Assembly (NCBI GenBank): GCA_947174785.1
Contig: CAMWKG010000020.1
Location: 1 to 33,292 of the forward strand
Reading direction: 5' to 3'
Source of the DNA: an uncultured Mollicutes bacterium
GTDB lineage: Bacteria > Bacillota_I > Bacilli_A > Acholeplasmatales > Anaeroplasmataceae
Length of the DNA: 33,292 nt
Part shown: positions 8,080-15,697 of the stretch, piece after piece
How positions within the stretch are numbered: the first letter of the stretch is position 1
Layout of the letters: every line of letters begins with the position of its first letter
Program-made: the position numbers and the translations under genes
Notes under the pieces: model-generated
Told to the model about the DNA's origin: nothing
Seen by the model: only the letters and a program-made list of their open reading frames with translations
Databases searched by the model: none

Positions 8080-9699
8080 ATGTATGATATATTAACAGAA
8101 ACCTTTCTATTTGAATACTTTTTATATAGCTCATTGCTTGGGAAATATTTTTCTTCAAGAGGTATCTTTGATTGCTTAAAGGAAATCTTTTGTTTAAAAG
8201 ATATAGAAGATTTATATGAGGCTATAGAAAGTGAAATAGTAAAGGATATTAAAACAGAAGAGGATTATAAAAGATATAGAAGAATAAAACAATACAATGA
8301 ATTGATAGGTCTGCCTAAGCTTCTAGAAGAAAAAGAAGAAACCCTTATTTCTTTAAAAGGAAAAGCAATGAGTACAGCAAATCAGTATGCTTTATTTGCA
8401 TCTAACGAAATGACAAAAACCTTGATTGAAAGAAACATTCATAAATATGCAAAACAGGGTAGCGTTATTGCTATGCGAATCTTGGGTACACTGGAATGTG
8501 CTGGTATCTTTGTTGAGGAGAATAAGCAAAGTGGACTTAAATATTTAGAAAAGGCTACACAATGGGGAGATACATTTGCAGCATTATCTCTTTTGAAGTA
8601 TGATGAGAGTAATAGAAAATCAACATTAGAAAAATTAAATGCATCCATACTAGATACACCTTATGCCTTTTTATCTAACCATCTTCAAAAAGAATATAAT
8701 CTAGAAGTCACTAAGGAAAATGAAGAAGTCTTATTGTTAAAGAAAACATTTGCTAGTGGAAAGTTAAAACAGGATGTGTATGAACCTTTATATGCTAGGT
8801 TGATTTTTGGTAGTACTTTAAGCATTAAAGATAAAGAGAAGATAGTATTTTCAGAAAATAAAGAAATTATCTCAGAAGCCTGCGACTTACCATTAAAGTT
8901 TAAGGATGAGGATATAAAAATTGATGAATCTATATTCTCATCTATGCCTATCCTAAGACCAGAAGAACAGCATAATCTTCTTGTAGGCTTAAGAAATAGT
9001 GACTTAAGAACAATCAAAACTTATAAGCCTTTAGGAGTATATAGTGATTCAGAGTATGCCTTAGACATTTATATAAAAAGCATAGTTAAAATGCTAGATC
9101 ATAATCATATTGAAAGAATTGATGTTTGTGATTTAAGAGGAATAGATTTTGAACCCACAAAGAACCATGCTTTTATCCGTAATGCAGAAGAAGGAAAAAA
9201 CAATATTTATCTACTAGTTTTGAAAGGAGAAATAGAGGACTCCATTTTAGAAAATATAAAGAATTTTTTAAAGAGTGATAAAAGAGAAAAATTTCATTTG
9301 AACTGTCCTGCAGTAAACTTGAATTTAAGCCAAATTCTACCTATCTGTATTTGCGATAAAGAGAATGCAGTGAAGTTAAAGAACTTTGTTGAATTCATTA
9401 AAATAGCTAATATCAAGTCTAGTGAAAAGATAGATGTTATACAGGATATGCTAGAAGAAAAAAGCAGATCCTATAGAATACTATCTACAACAATAGAAGA
9501 TAATGCCTTGCATGAGCTAAATGCTTTACCACTAGAGACTATAGACAAAGTATTAGATAAGGTACTAAAAGAATATAGAGTAAAGGATGAGAAGATTCAT
9601 TTAACCATGGAAATGCTTAAACCATTTGTAGAAGATAAAAAAGCAGTTGGCATAAAAAAGACTTATGGGTTTGGAGGAATAATCTATGAAAATCACTAA
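8080..9699 (+). CDS. Sel1-like repeat protein with degenerate AAA+-like C-terminal half
   Basis: A protein of 539 residues. Residues about 120-170 resemble Sel1/TPR-like helical repeats (YAKQGSVIAMRILGTLE, then ENKQSGLKYLEKATQWGD). From about 300 the order of segments resembles a Clp/Lon-type AAA+ module: a helix, then a strand-loop-helix at 317-337 (KPLGVYSDSEYALDIYIKS) where a Walker A would be but with no GKT, then NIYLLVLKGEIED where Walker B would be, then LPICICDKENA and a helical lid. Reading it as an inactive AAA+ is inference from layout. The gene follows the ClpP-like gene by 2 bases with AAAGGAG upstream and overlaps the next gene by 14 bases, so the three are co-translated. It may be an adaptor or pseudo-unfoldase for the ClpP-like protease. 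Confidence 0.6.
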   Translation: MYDILTETFLFEYFLYSSLLGKYFSSRGIFDCLKEIFCLKDIEDLYEAIESEIVKDIKTEEDYKRYRRIKQYNELIGLPKLLEEKEETLISLKGKAMSTANQYALFASNEMTKTLIERNIHKYAKQGSVIAMRILGTLECAGIFVEENKQSGLKYLEKATQWGDTFAALSLLKYDESNRKSTLEKLNASILDTPYAFLSNHLQKEYNLEVTKENEEVLLLKKTFASGKLKQDVYEPLYARLIFGSTLSIKDKEKIVFSENKEIISEACDLPLKFKDEDIKIDESIFSSMPILRPEEQHNLLVGLRNSDLRTIKTYKPLGVYSDSEYALDIYIKSIVKMLDHNHIERIDVCDLRGIDFEPTKNHAFIRNAEEGKNNIYLLVLKGEIEDSILENIKNFLKSDKREKFHLNCPAVNLNLSQILPICICDKENAVKLKNFVEFIKIANIKSSEKIDVIQDMLEEKSRSYRILSTTIEDNALHELNALPLETIDKVLDKVLKEYRVKDEKIHLTMEMLKPFVEDKKAVGIKKTYGFGGIIYENH

Positions 9700-11374
9700 T
9701 CGAATATTAACTGGATATGAAGATACAAAGCTTATGCATTATAAGGATTTACCTAGTACATTTCCAAACACGGTAAATTATGAGGATTTGCCAAATCAAG
9801 AAATGAGAGGTGTTCTTAAGGCAAATCGTTATGTTGATGGAAAACTTGTTCAAACCTATTCAGAGTTAGAAAACCATGTAGGAGTCATTGCTGCAACACG
9901 TCTTGGTAAGACCTCAGAGTATGTGATTCCTACCATTCTCTCCTTTGCTAAGCAGAAAACAAAAAAGAGAATGATTATCTCAGACCCTAAAGGAGAACTC
10001 TATAAAACCACGGCAGAAACATTACGTCAAGAAGGCTATAATGTAAAGCTATTTAATTTTAGAGATTATCAGCATTCTGAATATTGGAATCCACTTACTC
10101 CAATCTATCGCTTATATCAAAAAGCTTATAGTATAGAAGATGAGGTTGGAATCGTGGATACAGACCATGGTGTAAGAAATATTTTCCGTGGTATTATTTA
10201 TGAAAGCCAAGAGGAATTAGATGAAGCTATCGATAGAGCACAATCTATATTAATGGAGGAGGTAGGAAATGAAATCGATAAGATTGCTATGATTACAATT
10301 TCTACAGTCAATGGAAGAGACCCATACTGGGAGGATTCTGCTCGTATTCTTCTTACTGCGCTTATATGGGCAATGCTAGAGGATAGTCACCCAGAGGAAG
10401 GTGAAGAGGCTATTACAGAAGAAAAGTTTTCCTTTAGTACAGCTCTGACCATTATGGATAGTATGCGAGATGGGAATGGTAGTAATTATAATGATGATGG
10501 ATTTTTTACATCTAGAAAAGCCACCTCTAAAGCTTTGGCTCTAGCTAAAAACTGTATATTAGAAAATGCATCTACCACTAGAAAATGTATAATAAGCAGT
10601 TTCAACACTAAGATGTCTATTTATAAATCTAGTACGATTCGTTTGATTACTAGCTGTAATAGCTTTGAAATGAATGAACTGATAGATGAAGAAAAGCCTA
10701 TTGCCATTTTTATAGCCTATAAGGATGAACTTAAAGCGCATTATCAGGTAATTAGCTCCCTGGTCCAAAATGCTTATAGTTATTTAATTGAACATGCCAA
10801 TCAAAAGCCTTCTGGAAAGCTAGATGTTCCCTTTTATTTCATTCTTGATGAGTTTGGTAATTTTCCTAAAATTGTAGACTTTGAAACGGTAGTATCTGCG
10901 TGTGCAGGAAGAAACATTTGGTTTATTTTAATCCTACAATCTTATGCACAGCTGAATAATGTTTACGGACAGCATATTGCAGAAATTATTAGAGATAATT
11001 TAAATCTGCATGTGTTCATCGGAAGCAACAATCCTGAAACACTCAATGAATTTAGTAAGGAGTGTGGACAAGCAACACGTATTTCTCCGTTATGTGCCTT
11101 AAACGGAAATAAAGAAGAAATAGAAACCTATCAAATTGAAACGATACCTTTAATGCCTAAAAGTATTTTAGCTGGTTTAAAGGTGGGGGAATGTATCGTA
11201 ACAGAGGCAAACTGCGGGTATGTTTTGTATTCTAAATTAGAAAGATATTTCCAATGTGCAGAATTTAACCAACTTCCTCTAGCCGATGATAAAAAGTATA
11301 TTACTGCTATTAATCCATTAGACCGTAAATATGCTTATGTTCGTAAGCCTAAGAATAACGATTGGGATTTTTAA
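9686..11374 (+). CDS. VirD4/TraG-type coupling ATPase
   Basis: A protein of 562 residues. Walker A is AATRLGKT (69-76), matching the VirD4-style A-x-T-R-x-G-K pattern. SDPKGELY (about 97-104) is the conserved strand after it, and Walker B ILDEFGNFP starts at 386. The closing IILQSYAQL segment is typical of type IV coupling proteins, which dock the relaxosome and pump DNA into a type IV secretion channel. Unlike most VirD4/TraG proteins there is no N-terminal membrane segment, so it must be recruited to the membrane or act in the cytoplasm. Its start overlaps the previous gene by 14 bases. No relaxase, VirB4 or channel gene is in this window, so it may belong to a satellite or decayed element. 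Confidence 0.85.
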   Translation: MKITNRILTGYEDTKLMHYKDLPSTFPNTVNYEDLPNQEMRGVLKANRYVDGKLVQTYSELENHVGVIAATRLGKTSEYVIPTILSFAKQKTKKRMIISDPKGELYKTTAETLRQEGYNVKLFNFRDYQHSEYWNPLTPIYRLYQKAYSIEDEVGIVDTDHGVRNIFRGIIYESQEELDEAIDRAQSILMEEVGNEIDKIAMITISTVNGRDPYWEDSARILLTALIWAMLEDSHPEEGEEAITEEKFSFSTALTIMDSMRDGNGSNYNDDGFFTSRKATSKALALAKNCILENASTTRKCIISSFNTKMSIYKSSTIRLITSCNSFEMNELIDEEKPIAIFIAYKDELKAHYQVISSLVQNAYSYLIEHANQKPSGKLDVPFYFILDEFGNFPKIVDFETVVSACAGRNIWFILILQSYAQLNNVYGQHIAEIIRDNLNLHVFIGSNNPETLNEFSKECGQATRISPLCALNGNKEEIETYQIETIPLMPKSILAGLKVGECIVTEANCGYVLYSKLERYFQCAEFNQLPLADDKKYITAINPLDRKYAYVRKPKNNDWDF

Positions 11375-11391
11375 AATGAAGGTGTAAAGTA

Positions 11392-12084
11392 ATGGGAAAG
11401 ATAGATCGATATATAAAACTGAAAAAAACTATTTCTATCCCAGAGGTTCAAAAGGAAAGTGGGCAAAACTATCGTTTGATACATGCATTATTTATAAAGC
11501 TTGTAGAACGTGGTCAGCTCAAGAAGTCTGATGAGTTATTCTATACATACATTAAAAGTGATGAGGATCCTTTAAACATTTATGCCTTGTGGCTGTGTAT
11601 AAAGGAAAAGCAATCTTCTTCTAAATTTCTTCAGCAAAAGCTTTTAATAGATGATTGTAAGGCAAAAGAAATTGAGTCATGGATGCTTAAAAATAAATAC
11701 AAAAAAGCAGGAATATTTTCTGAAGACTTAATATCAAAGGAAAAATTCTTAAGTATCTATGGGCCTCTAGATTGGGATAAAACAGATTTAAGTGCATTCG
11801 ATACATGGACAGTAGAAGATCCTGAAGATTTTAAGAAGATTATGAAGAAGGTGGAAACAAAGAACTCTCTATTTACCTTTGAGGAATATTATCAAGTTTT
11901 GGAAGGCTTAATTAAATCGAATACTACAGCAACAAAGAACGAGTTTATTCAGGTCATTGAAAAGCAATATCAAGAATATCAAAAAGATAAAAAAATGATG
12001 GCTATATTAGTGAAGCTGATGGAAGAAGTTGTATCTATGGATGAAACAAAATTTGCTATTTATAAATTCAGCATAGTATTTTAA
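11392..12084 (+). CDS. Tandem winged-helix protein, paralogue A
   Basis: A protein of 230 residues. Residues 12-45 (ISIPEVQKESGQNYRLIHAL...LVERGQL) form a winged-helix module resembling the FtsK-gamma DNA-reading domain, and residues 60-100 look like a second such module. The C-terminal half is helical and not recognised. It lies 17 bases after the coupling ATPase, with AAGGTG upstream, in the same operon. It is a paralogue of the next gene, with the same SIPE-QKE core. FtsK-type motors use such domains to read sequence orientation, so these proteins may target the coupling ATPase to DNA (inference). Confidence 0.6.
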   Translation: MGKIDRYIKLKKTISIPEVQKESGQNYRLIHALFIKLVERGQLKKSDELFYTYIKSDEDPLNIYALWLCIKEKQSSSKFLQQKLLIDDCKAKEIESWMLKNKYKKAGIFSEDLISKEKFLSIYGPLDWDKTDLSAFDTWTVEDPEDFKKIMKKVETKNSLFTFEEYYQVLEGLIKSNTTATKNEFIQVIEKQYQEYQKDKKMMAILVKLMEEVVSMDETKFAIYKFSIVF

Positions 12085-12101
12085 AAAGGAGGTAAGTTAT
12101 A

Positions 12102-12953
12102 ATGAATAAAATGGAAGTGGAAAAGTACATCATTAAAAATAAAGTGGTTTCTATTCCAGAAATTCAAAAGGAATTTCATTTAAGCTATAAAGAAGTTCAT
12201 AGCATAATTTTAAAATTTCTAGAGGAAGAAAAAATATTTTTAAAGGATGATTTGAATTATGCATATATAGAAAAAACAATTGAAATACCTCCTGTGTATA
12301 AACAAGTATTATGGGATTGTATTCAGAATGATTCTGTATCTCTTACACATATTCAAAGTGAATTCTCACTATCCATCCCTACAGCAAAGTCAATTATTAA
12401 CTGGATGACTGAAAATGATTTTATAGGACCACTTCCTTTTCAAGAGGTTCAAATGACAAAGGCTCAATTTATAGAGCGCTTTGGTCAGATGGAAGAGAAT
12501 AATTTAGAAGCAGATGAAGAAGAGGATATTGATTCTTTTTTTAAAACAAAACCAAAAGAATCTAAAAGTATTAGAGAAATATTGGAGTTTCAAAGGGAAA
12601 ATCTCAAAAAAAGAATGCAGGAATGTGAGAATAAATTAAATCAAAAACCTTTAGATAAAGTGAAGGAAGAGGAAGAAAATAACTTTGATATAACCAAATA
12701 TTGCGATATTTCTGAGATATTAAATGAGCCAGAAGAAAGCTTCGATAAAAGATATTACGATGCGGTGGGAAAAATCATATTAGTTGATAAGGAAATCACT
12801 CGACAAGAGTTTTTATCTATAGTAAAAAGAATTTTGGAATTCCCGTTTGGTCCTAATACTATGTTAGAGCCGCTCTATAAAAAAATATATGATAATATTT
12901 CTCAATTAACAGAAGAACAGTTTCAAGATTTAAAGAATGTTATATTGGATTAA
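12102..12953 (+). CDS. Tandem winged-helix protein, paralogue B
   Basis: A protein of 283 residues, paralogous to the preceding gene in its N-terminal half. Residues 12-48 (VVSIPEIQKEFHLSYKEVHS) and 65-105 (VSLTHIQSEFSLSIPTAKS) are two FtsK-gamma-like winged helices. An acidic linker at about 130-145 is followed by a coiled-coil stretch (about 150-185) and a helical C-terminal domain. The start has a strong AAGGAGG. It follows in the operon by 17 bases. Duplication of a two-winged-helix protein next to a DNA-pumping ATPase suggests a heteromeric DNA-recognition accessory, but the function is not established. Confidence 0.6.
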   Translation: MNKMEVEKYIIKNKVVSIPEIQKEFHLSYKEVHSIILKFLEEEKIFLKDDLNYAYIEKTIEIPPVYKQVLWDCIQNDSVSLTHIQSEFSLSIPTAKSIINWMTENDFIGPLPFQEVQMTKAQFIERFGQMEENNLEADEEEDIDSFFKTKPKESKSIREILEFQRENLKKRMQECENKLNQKPLDKVKEEEENNFDITKYCDISEILNEPEESFDKRYYDAVGKIILVDKEITRQEFLSIVKRILEFPFGPNTMLEPLYKKIYDNISQLTEEQFQDLKNVILD

Positions 12954-12966
12954 AAGGAGGAAAGTA

Positions 12967-13653
12967 ATGATATATATTACAGGAGATACACACGGTCAAA
13001 TTGATTTTGGTAAATTGTTATCTACTAAGCTAATGGATTTGACAGTTAATGATTATGTAATTATTTGTGGAGATTGTGGAGTCTTATTTTTTCCTGATGA
13101 AAAGGAAAAGATGATAGAGATGTATTCTTCTCTACCTTTTACAATCTTATTTGTTGATGGAAATCATGAGAACTTCGAATTACTTAAAGGTTATCCTATT
13201 GAACATTGGCATGGTGGAAAGGTACATAGACTTTCTGACACTTTAATTCATTTGATGAGAGGTCAGGTTTTCGAATTAGAAGGTTATACCTTTTTTACCT
13301 TTGGAGGTGGATTATCTATCGATAAGGCATTTAGAGAACCAGGGATTAGTTGGTGGTCAGAAGAGATGCCTACAGATGAAGAATTAGAAGAAGGATTAAA
13401 AAATTTGGCACAGCATGGTAATAAAGTTGATTTTGTATTAACACATGATTGCCCAACTTCTATAGAAAGTTTGGTAGGTCTTTATACATGGAAACAAATA
13501 AAGCATACCAAATCTAATGAAGTTTTAGAAAAATGTAAGGAGGGTTTAGCTTATACTCATTGGTATTTTGGTCACTATCATTTTGATAGAAGATTATCCG
13601 AAAAATTTACTTGTTTATATAAGAACATAATACGAATTTTACCTAAAAAATAG
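12967..13653 (+). CDS. Calcineurin-like metallophosphoesterase
   Basis: A protein of 228 residues from ATG 12967, which has AAGGAGG six bases upstream; an in-frame ATG at 12937 lies inside the previous gene and has no such site. Metal-binding motifs occur in order: YITGDTHGQ (Asp7, His9), IICGDCG, DGNHENFE, LTHDCP and FGHYHFD. Enzymes of this fold hydrolyse phosphomonoesters or diesters, including nucleotides and protein phosphates. The substrate here cannot be read from sequence. It is the last gene of the coupling-ATPase operon; small phosphoesterases of this kind are common passengers in mobile elements. No terminator is clear after it. Confidence 0.82.
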   Translation: MIYITGDTHGQIDFGKLLSTKLMDLTVNDYVIICGDCGVLFFPDEKEKMIEMYSSLPFTILFVDGNHENFELLKGYPIEHWHGGKVHRLSDTLIHLMRGQVFELEGYTFFTFGGGLSIDKAFREPGISWWSEEMPTDEELEEGLKNLAQHGNKVDFVLTHDCPTSIESLVGLYTWKQIKHTKSNEVLEKCKEGLAYTHWYFGHYHFDRRLSEKFTCLYKNIIRILPKK

Positions 13654-13689
13654 AAAGTGACAGGTTTTAAGACAAAGGCAAAAAGCGTA

Positions 13690-13718
13690 TTGACAATATA
13701 TTATATATGTAATATAGT
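13690..13718 (+). promoter_or_regulatory. Strong promoter of the small-gene array
   Basis: TTGACA (13690-13695) and TATAGT (13713-13718) are separated by 17 bp. Transcription would begin near 13725, about 160 bases upstream of the first small gene. It is the only clear plus-strand promoter I find for the three tandem genes. Confidence 0.8.
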
Positions 13719-13724
13719 AAAGGT

Positions 13725-13870
13725 GAGCTAGTAAAAGTCTATAAGTAAGAGCTCTACTTCTTATAGATGGCTTTCGACAATTGAATGTAGTAGAGTGGTT
13801 TTCCGTAATGGATAGCGTGATTGAAAATGATAAGTACAAATGTACTATCAAATTTGATCACGCTTTTTTG
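13725..13870 (+). promoter_or_regulatory. Structured leader with terminator before the first array gene (attenuator-like)
   Basis: The leader holds a hairpin (TCTATAAG 13738-13745 with CTTATAGA 13760-13767). A competing pairing is possible between CTCTACT (13752-13758) and AGTAGAG (13789-13795). A terminator-like hairpin follows (AGCGTGAT 13814-13821 with ATCACGCT 13857-13864, extended inward by AGTACA/TGTACT) and six T residues end it at 13869, 18 bases before the start codon. The order promoter, alternative pairings, terminator, gene is that of an attenuated transcript. I recognise no riboswitch class. The same stretch is also an open frame from 13745 to the TGA at 13889. Confidence 0.5.
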
Positions 13871-13887
13871 TTTGAAGGGGAGATAAA

Positions 13888-14373
13888 ATGAAAAAGAAAT
13901 ATTCCAAATATGTAAATCCAAAATCTAAAAGTTTAAACAGAATACCAGTAACTATAGGTTCAGTTATAGTAGCCTATTTATCTGACTATGAAAGATTATC
14001 TAAATATGTAGAGGATCACAAAAAAGATTCTATAGTCGTTCTTAAAGATATCAACAATGAACTAGGAGTAGTGTATATTCATGAATTAAAAAGTATTGAT
14101 GGTAAAGCCAGAGTAAAGAAGAAAGAAGCAGGCTTATGGGAGGAAATTGAAAAGAATGGACAAAAGGTATATGTGGATATCAATATAAGAACTATAGATG
14201 TTGAAGGTAAACCAATAACACAAGGACTCAAGTTCAAGAATACTGGTGTATTACTAGAATCAGAGCAGCTTGTAAAAGTGGAGAATCACTTGTACAAAAA
14301 CAAAAAAAGGAATCATAGCATACGAGAAATCGTTGCCAAAAATGAATCTATAAAAGAAAAAAAGACCAAATAA
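13888..14373 (+). CDS. Unknown basic protein, array copy 1
   Basis: A protein of 161 residues, strongly basic, with N-terminal KKKYSKYVNPKSK. A central part predicted to be beta-rich follows (IGSVIVAYLSDYERL; DSIVVLKDINNELGVVYIH; GLWEEIEKNGQKVYVD). The C-terminal tail is charged and helical. I recognise no family. A small beta-barrel RNA-binding or MazF-like fold is conceivable but unproven. It is paralogous to the next two genes. AGGGGAG lies 7 bases upstream of ATG 13888. It is reached from the promoter at 13690 through a terminator-containing leader, and a convergent small RNA gene ends within its last codons. It may be a toxin, an RNA-binding protein or an immunity factor; none can be chosen from sequence. 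Confidence 0.75.
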   Translation: MKKKYSKYVNPKSKSLNRIPVTIGSVIVAYLSDYERLSKYVEDHKKDSIVVLKDINNELGVVYIHELKSIDGKARVKKKEAGLWEEIEKNGQKVYVDINIRTIDVEGKPITQGLKFKNTGVLLESEQLVKVENHLYKNKKRNHSIREIVAKNESIKEKKTK

Positions 14374-14436
14374 ATGGTCTTAATGGGCTTAATTTTGACC
14401 CGTATGTCGGTCTTCCGATATCCTCCGCCCTAACGT
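14356..14436 (-). ncRNA. Small structured RNA A, convergent to array copy 1
   Basis: About 80 nt, initiated about 7 nt after the TAGAAT box and ended by an intrinsic terminator (AAGACCA / TGGTCTT, 14381-14362, then five U). The 5' GGGC (14430-14427) can pair with GCCC (14388-14385) just before the terminator. The centre carries CCGACAUACGG. It has no ATG and so no coding potential. The terminator overlaps the last codons and stop of copy 1, so the RNA is antisense to the end and 3' region of that mRNA. It shares its layout with RNAs B and C. Confidence 0.75.
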
Positions 14437-14442
14437 ACTTAA

Positions 14443-14471
14443 ATTCTAGCATGTAGAAAAATCAATGTCAA
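14443..14471 (-). promoter_or_regulatory. Consensus promoter of small RNA A
   Basis: On the minus strand TTGACA (14471-14466), a 17-bp spacer and TAGAAT (14448-14443). It lies within a 51-bp block (14431-14481) that is repeated exactly at 15059-15109. Confidence 0.85.
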
Positions 14472-14509
14472 TTCTAATTTTTTGAAACATTTAATATGAG
14501 GGAGAAAAA

Positions 14510-14998
14510 ATGAAAAAGAAATATTCTAAGTATGTAAATCCAAAATCTAAAAGGTTAAATAAAATACCAGTAACTATAGGTTCAGTTATAGTAGCCTATT
14601 TATCCAACTATGAAAGATTACCAAAGAATGCAGAGGATCACAAAAGAGAATCTATAGTAGTACTAAAAGATATCAACAATGAATTAGGAGTAGTGTATAT
14701 TCATGGATTAAAAAGTATTGATGGTAAAACCAGAGTAAAGAAGAAAGAGTCTGGATTATGGGAAGAGATTGAAAAGAACGGACAAAAGGTATATGTGGAC
14801 TTAGATATAAGGATTACTAATTCAGAAGGCAATCCAATTAAACAAGGAGCTAAGTTTCAAAATACGGGGATTATAATTTCTTTTAAAGAATTGAAGAAAG
14901 TGAATAACCATTTATATAACAAAAATGGTAGAAAAAATCATAGTATAAGGAAAAAAATATATCAAAATCAACAGATCAAAAATAAAAAGGAACAATAA
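14510..14998 (+). CDS. Unknown basic protein, array copy 2
   Basis: A protein of 162 residues. It differs from copy 3 at only about six of the first 100 positions and more from copy 1; the last ~60 residues differ much more between all copies. The unknown family and predicted beta-rich core are as in copy 1. GAGGGAG lies 6 bases upstream of ATG 14510. No plus-strand promoter is evident between copies 1 and 2, so read-through from 13690 is likely and would run against the convergent RNA A. Its own 3' end overlaps the terminator of RNA B, with the stop codon in the terminator loop. Confidence 0.75.
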   Translation: MKKKYSKYVNPKSKRLNKIPVTIGSVIVAYLSNYERLPKNAEDHKRESIVVLKDINNELGVVYIHGLKSIDGKTRVKKKESGLWEEIEKNGQKVYVDLDIRITNSEGNPIKQGAKFQNTGIIISFKELKKVNNHLYNKNGRKNHSIRKKIYQNQQIKNKKEQ

Positions 14999-15064
14999 TG
15001 TTCCCTTTGAGCTTTTATGACGCCGTATGTCGGTCTCCGTTTCATTTTCCTTATGCTCTAACGT
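14983..15064 (-). ncRNA. Small structured RNA B, convergent to array copy 2
   Basis: About 82 nt. The 5' GAGC (15058-15055) pairs with GCUC (15012-15009) at the positions where RNA A has GGGC/GCCC, a compensating change. The core is CCGACAUACGG, flanked by AUGA/UCAU which can close it. The terminator is GGAACA-UUAU-UGUUCC (15004-14989) followed by five U. An ATG with a short frame occurs inside, but it runs through the terminator and is absent from A and C, so it is taken as noncoding. Confidence 0.75.
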
Positions 15065-15070
15065 ACTTAA

Positions 15071-15099
15071 ATTCTAGCATGTAGAAAAATCAATGTCAA
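15071..15099 (-). promoter_or_regulatory. Consensus promoter of small RNA B
   Basis: On the minus strand TTGACA (15099-15094), a 17-bp spacer and TAGAAT (15076-15071), within the second exact copy of the 51-bp repeated block. Confidence 0.85.
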
Positions 15100-15137
15100 T
15101 TCTAATTTTCAAGAATATTTATTATGAGGGAGATAAA

Positions 15138-15632
15138 ATGAAAAAGAAATATTCTAGATATGTAAATCCAAAATCTAAAAGGTTAAATAAAATACCAGTA
15201 ACCATAGGCTCAGTTATTGTGGCTTATTTATCCGACTATGAAAGATTACCTAAATATGCAGATGACCACAAAAGAGAATCTATAGTAATGCTAAAAGATA
15301 TCAACAATGAATTAGGAGTAGTGTATATTCATGGTCTAAAAAGCATTGATGGTAAAACCAAAGTAAAGAAGAAAGAGTCTGGATTATGGGAAGAGATTGA
15401 AAAGAACGGACAAAAGGTATATGTGGACTTAGATATTAAGATTACTGATGCCGAAGGTAAACCAATCAAGCAAGGAGTTAAGTTTCAAAATACAGGAATA
15501 ATTTTGAATTCCAAAGAGATGAAAAAAGTAGAAAAGCATTTATTTGAAAATAAAGGAAGAGAAAAGCATAGTATTAGAAATATAATTAAGATAAATAGAG
15601 ACATTCAAGCAAAGAAAAAAAGCAAGGTCTAA
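15138..15632 (+). CDS. Unknown basic protein, array copy 3
   Basis: A protein of 164 residues from ATG 15138, which has GAGGGAG upstream and matches the start of the other copies (MKKKYS); a longer frame from 15093 would run through the RNA B promoter block and is not supported. Its first 100 residues are nearly identical to copy 2. The tail is distinct and ends in Lys-rich sequence. The function is unknown as for copies 1 and 2. RNA C ends within its last codons. Confidence 0.75.
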   Translation: MKKKYSRYVNPKSKRLNKIPVTIGSVIVAYLSDYERLPKYADDHKRESIVMLKDINNELGVVYIHGLKSIDGKTKVKKKESGLWEEIEKNGQKVYVDLDIKITDAEGKPIKQGVKFQNTGIILNSKEMKKVEKHLFENKGREKHSIRNIIKINRDIQAKKKSKV

Positions 15633-15691
15633 TAAGACATTGCTATTAATTGATTTTTCAACCGTATGTCGTTTCCACCAAATCTAGGACA
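15614..15691 (-). ncRNA. Small structured RNA C, convergent to array copy 3
   Basis: About 77 nt and the most diverged of the three. It keeps ACGACAUACGG. A GAUUU/AAAUC pair can enclose the core, and AUUAUUG near the 5' end can pair, with one bulge, with CAAUUAAU just before the terminator. The terminator is AGCAAUGUCU-UAUU-AGACCUUGCU (15644-15621, one mismatch) followed by a U run. It is antisense to the end of copy 3. Confidence 0.7.
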
Positions 15692-15697
15692 ATAATT

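Noticed and set aside
13738-13862. Pairing of the small-RNA core (UACGG) with CCGUA in the array leader
   Set aside because: Only five consecutive base pairs, too weak to claim regulation.
13725-13870. Type III toxin-antitoxin RNA upstream of array copy 1
   Set aside because: The promoter-RNA-terminator-gene order fits, but there are no short tandem repeats in the RNA and copies 2 and 3 lack such an upstream RNA. Kept only as an attenuator-like leader.
14930-15036. Short minus-strand reading frame inside RNA B beginning MKRRPTYG
   Set aside because: It runs through the terminator and is not present in RNAs A and C.
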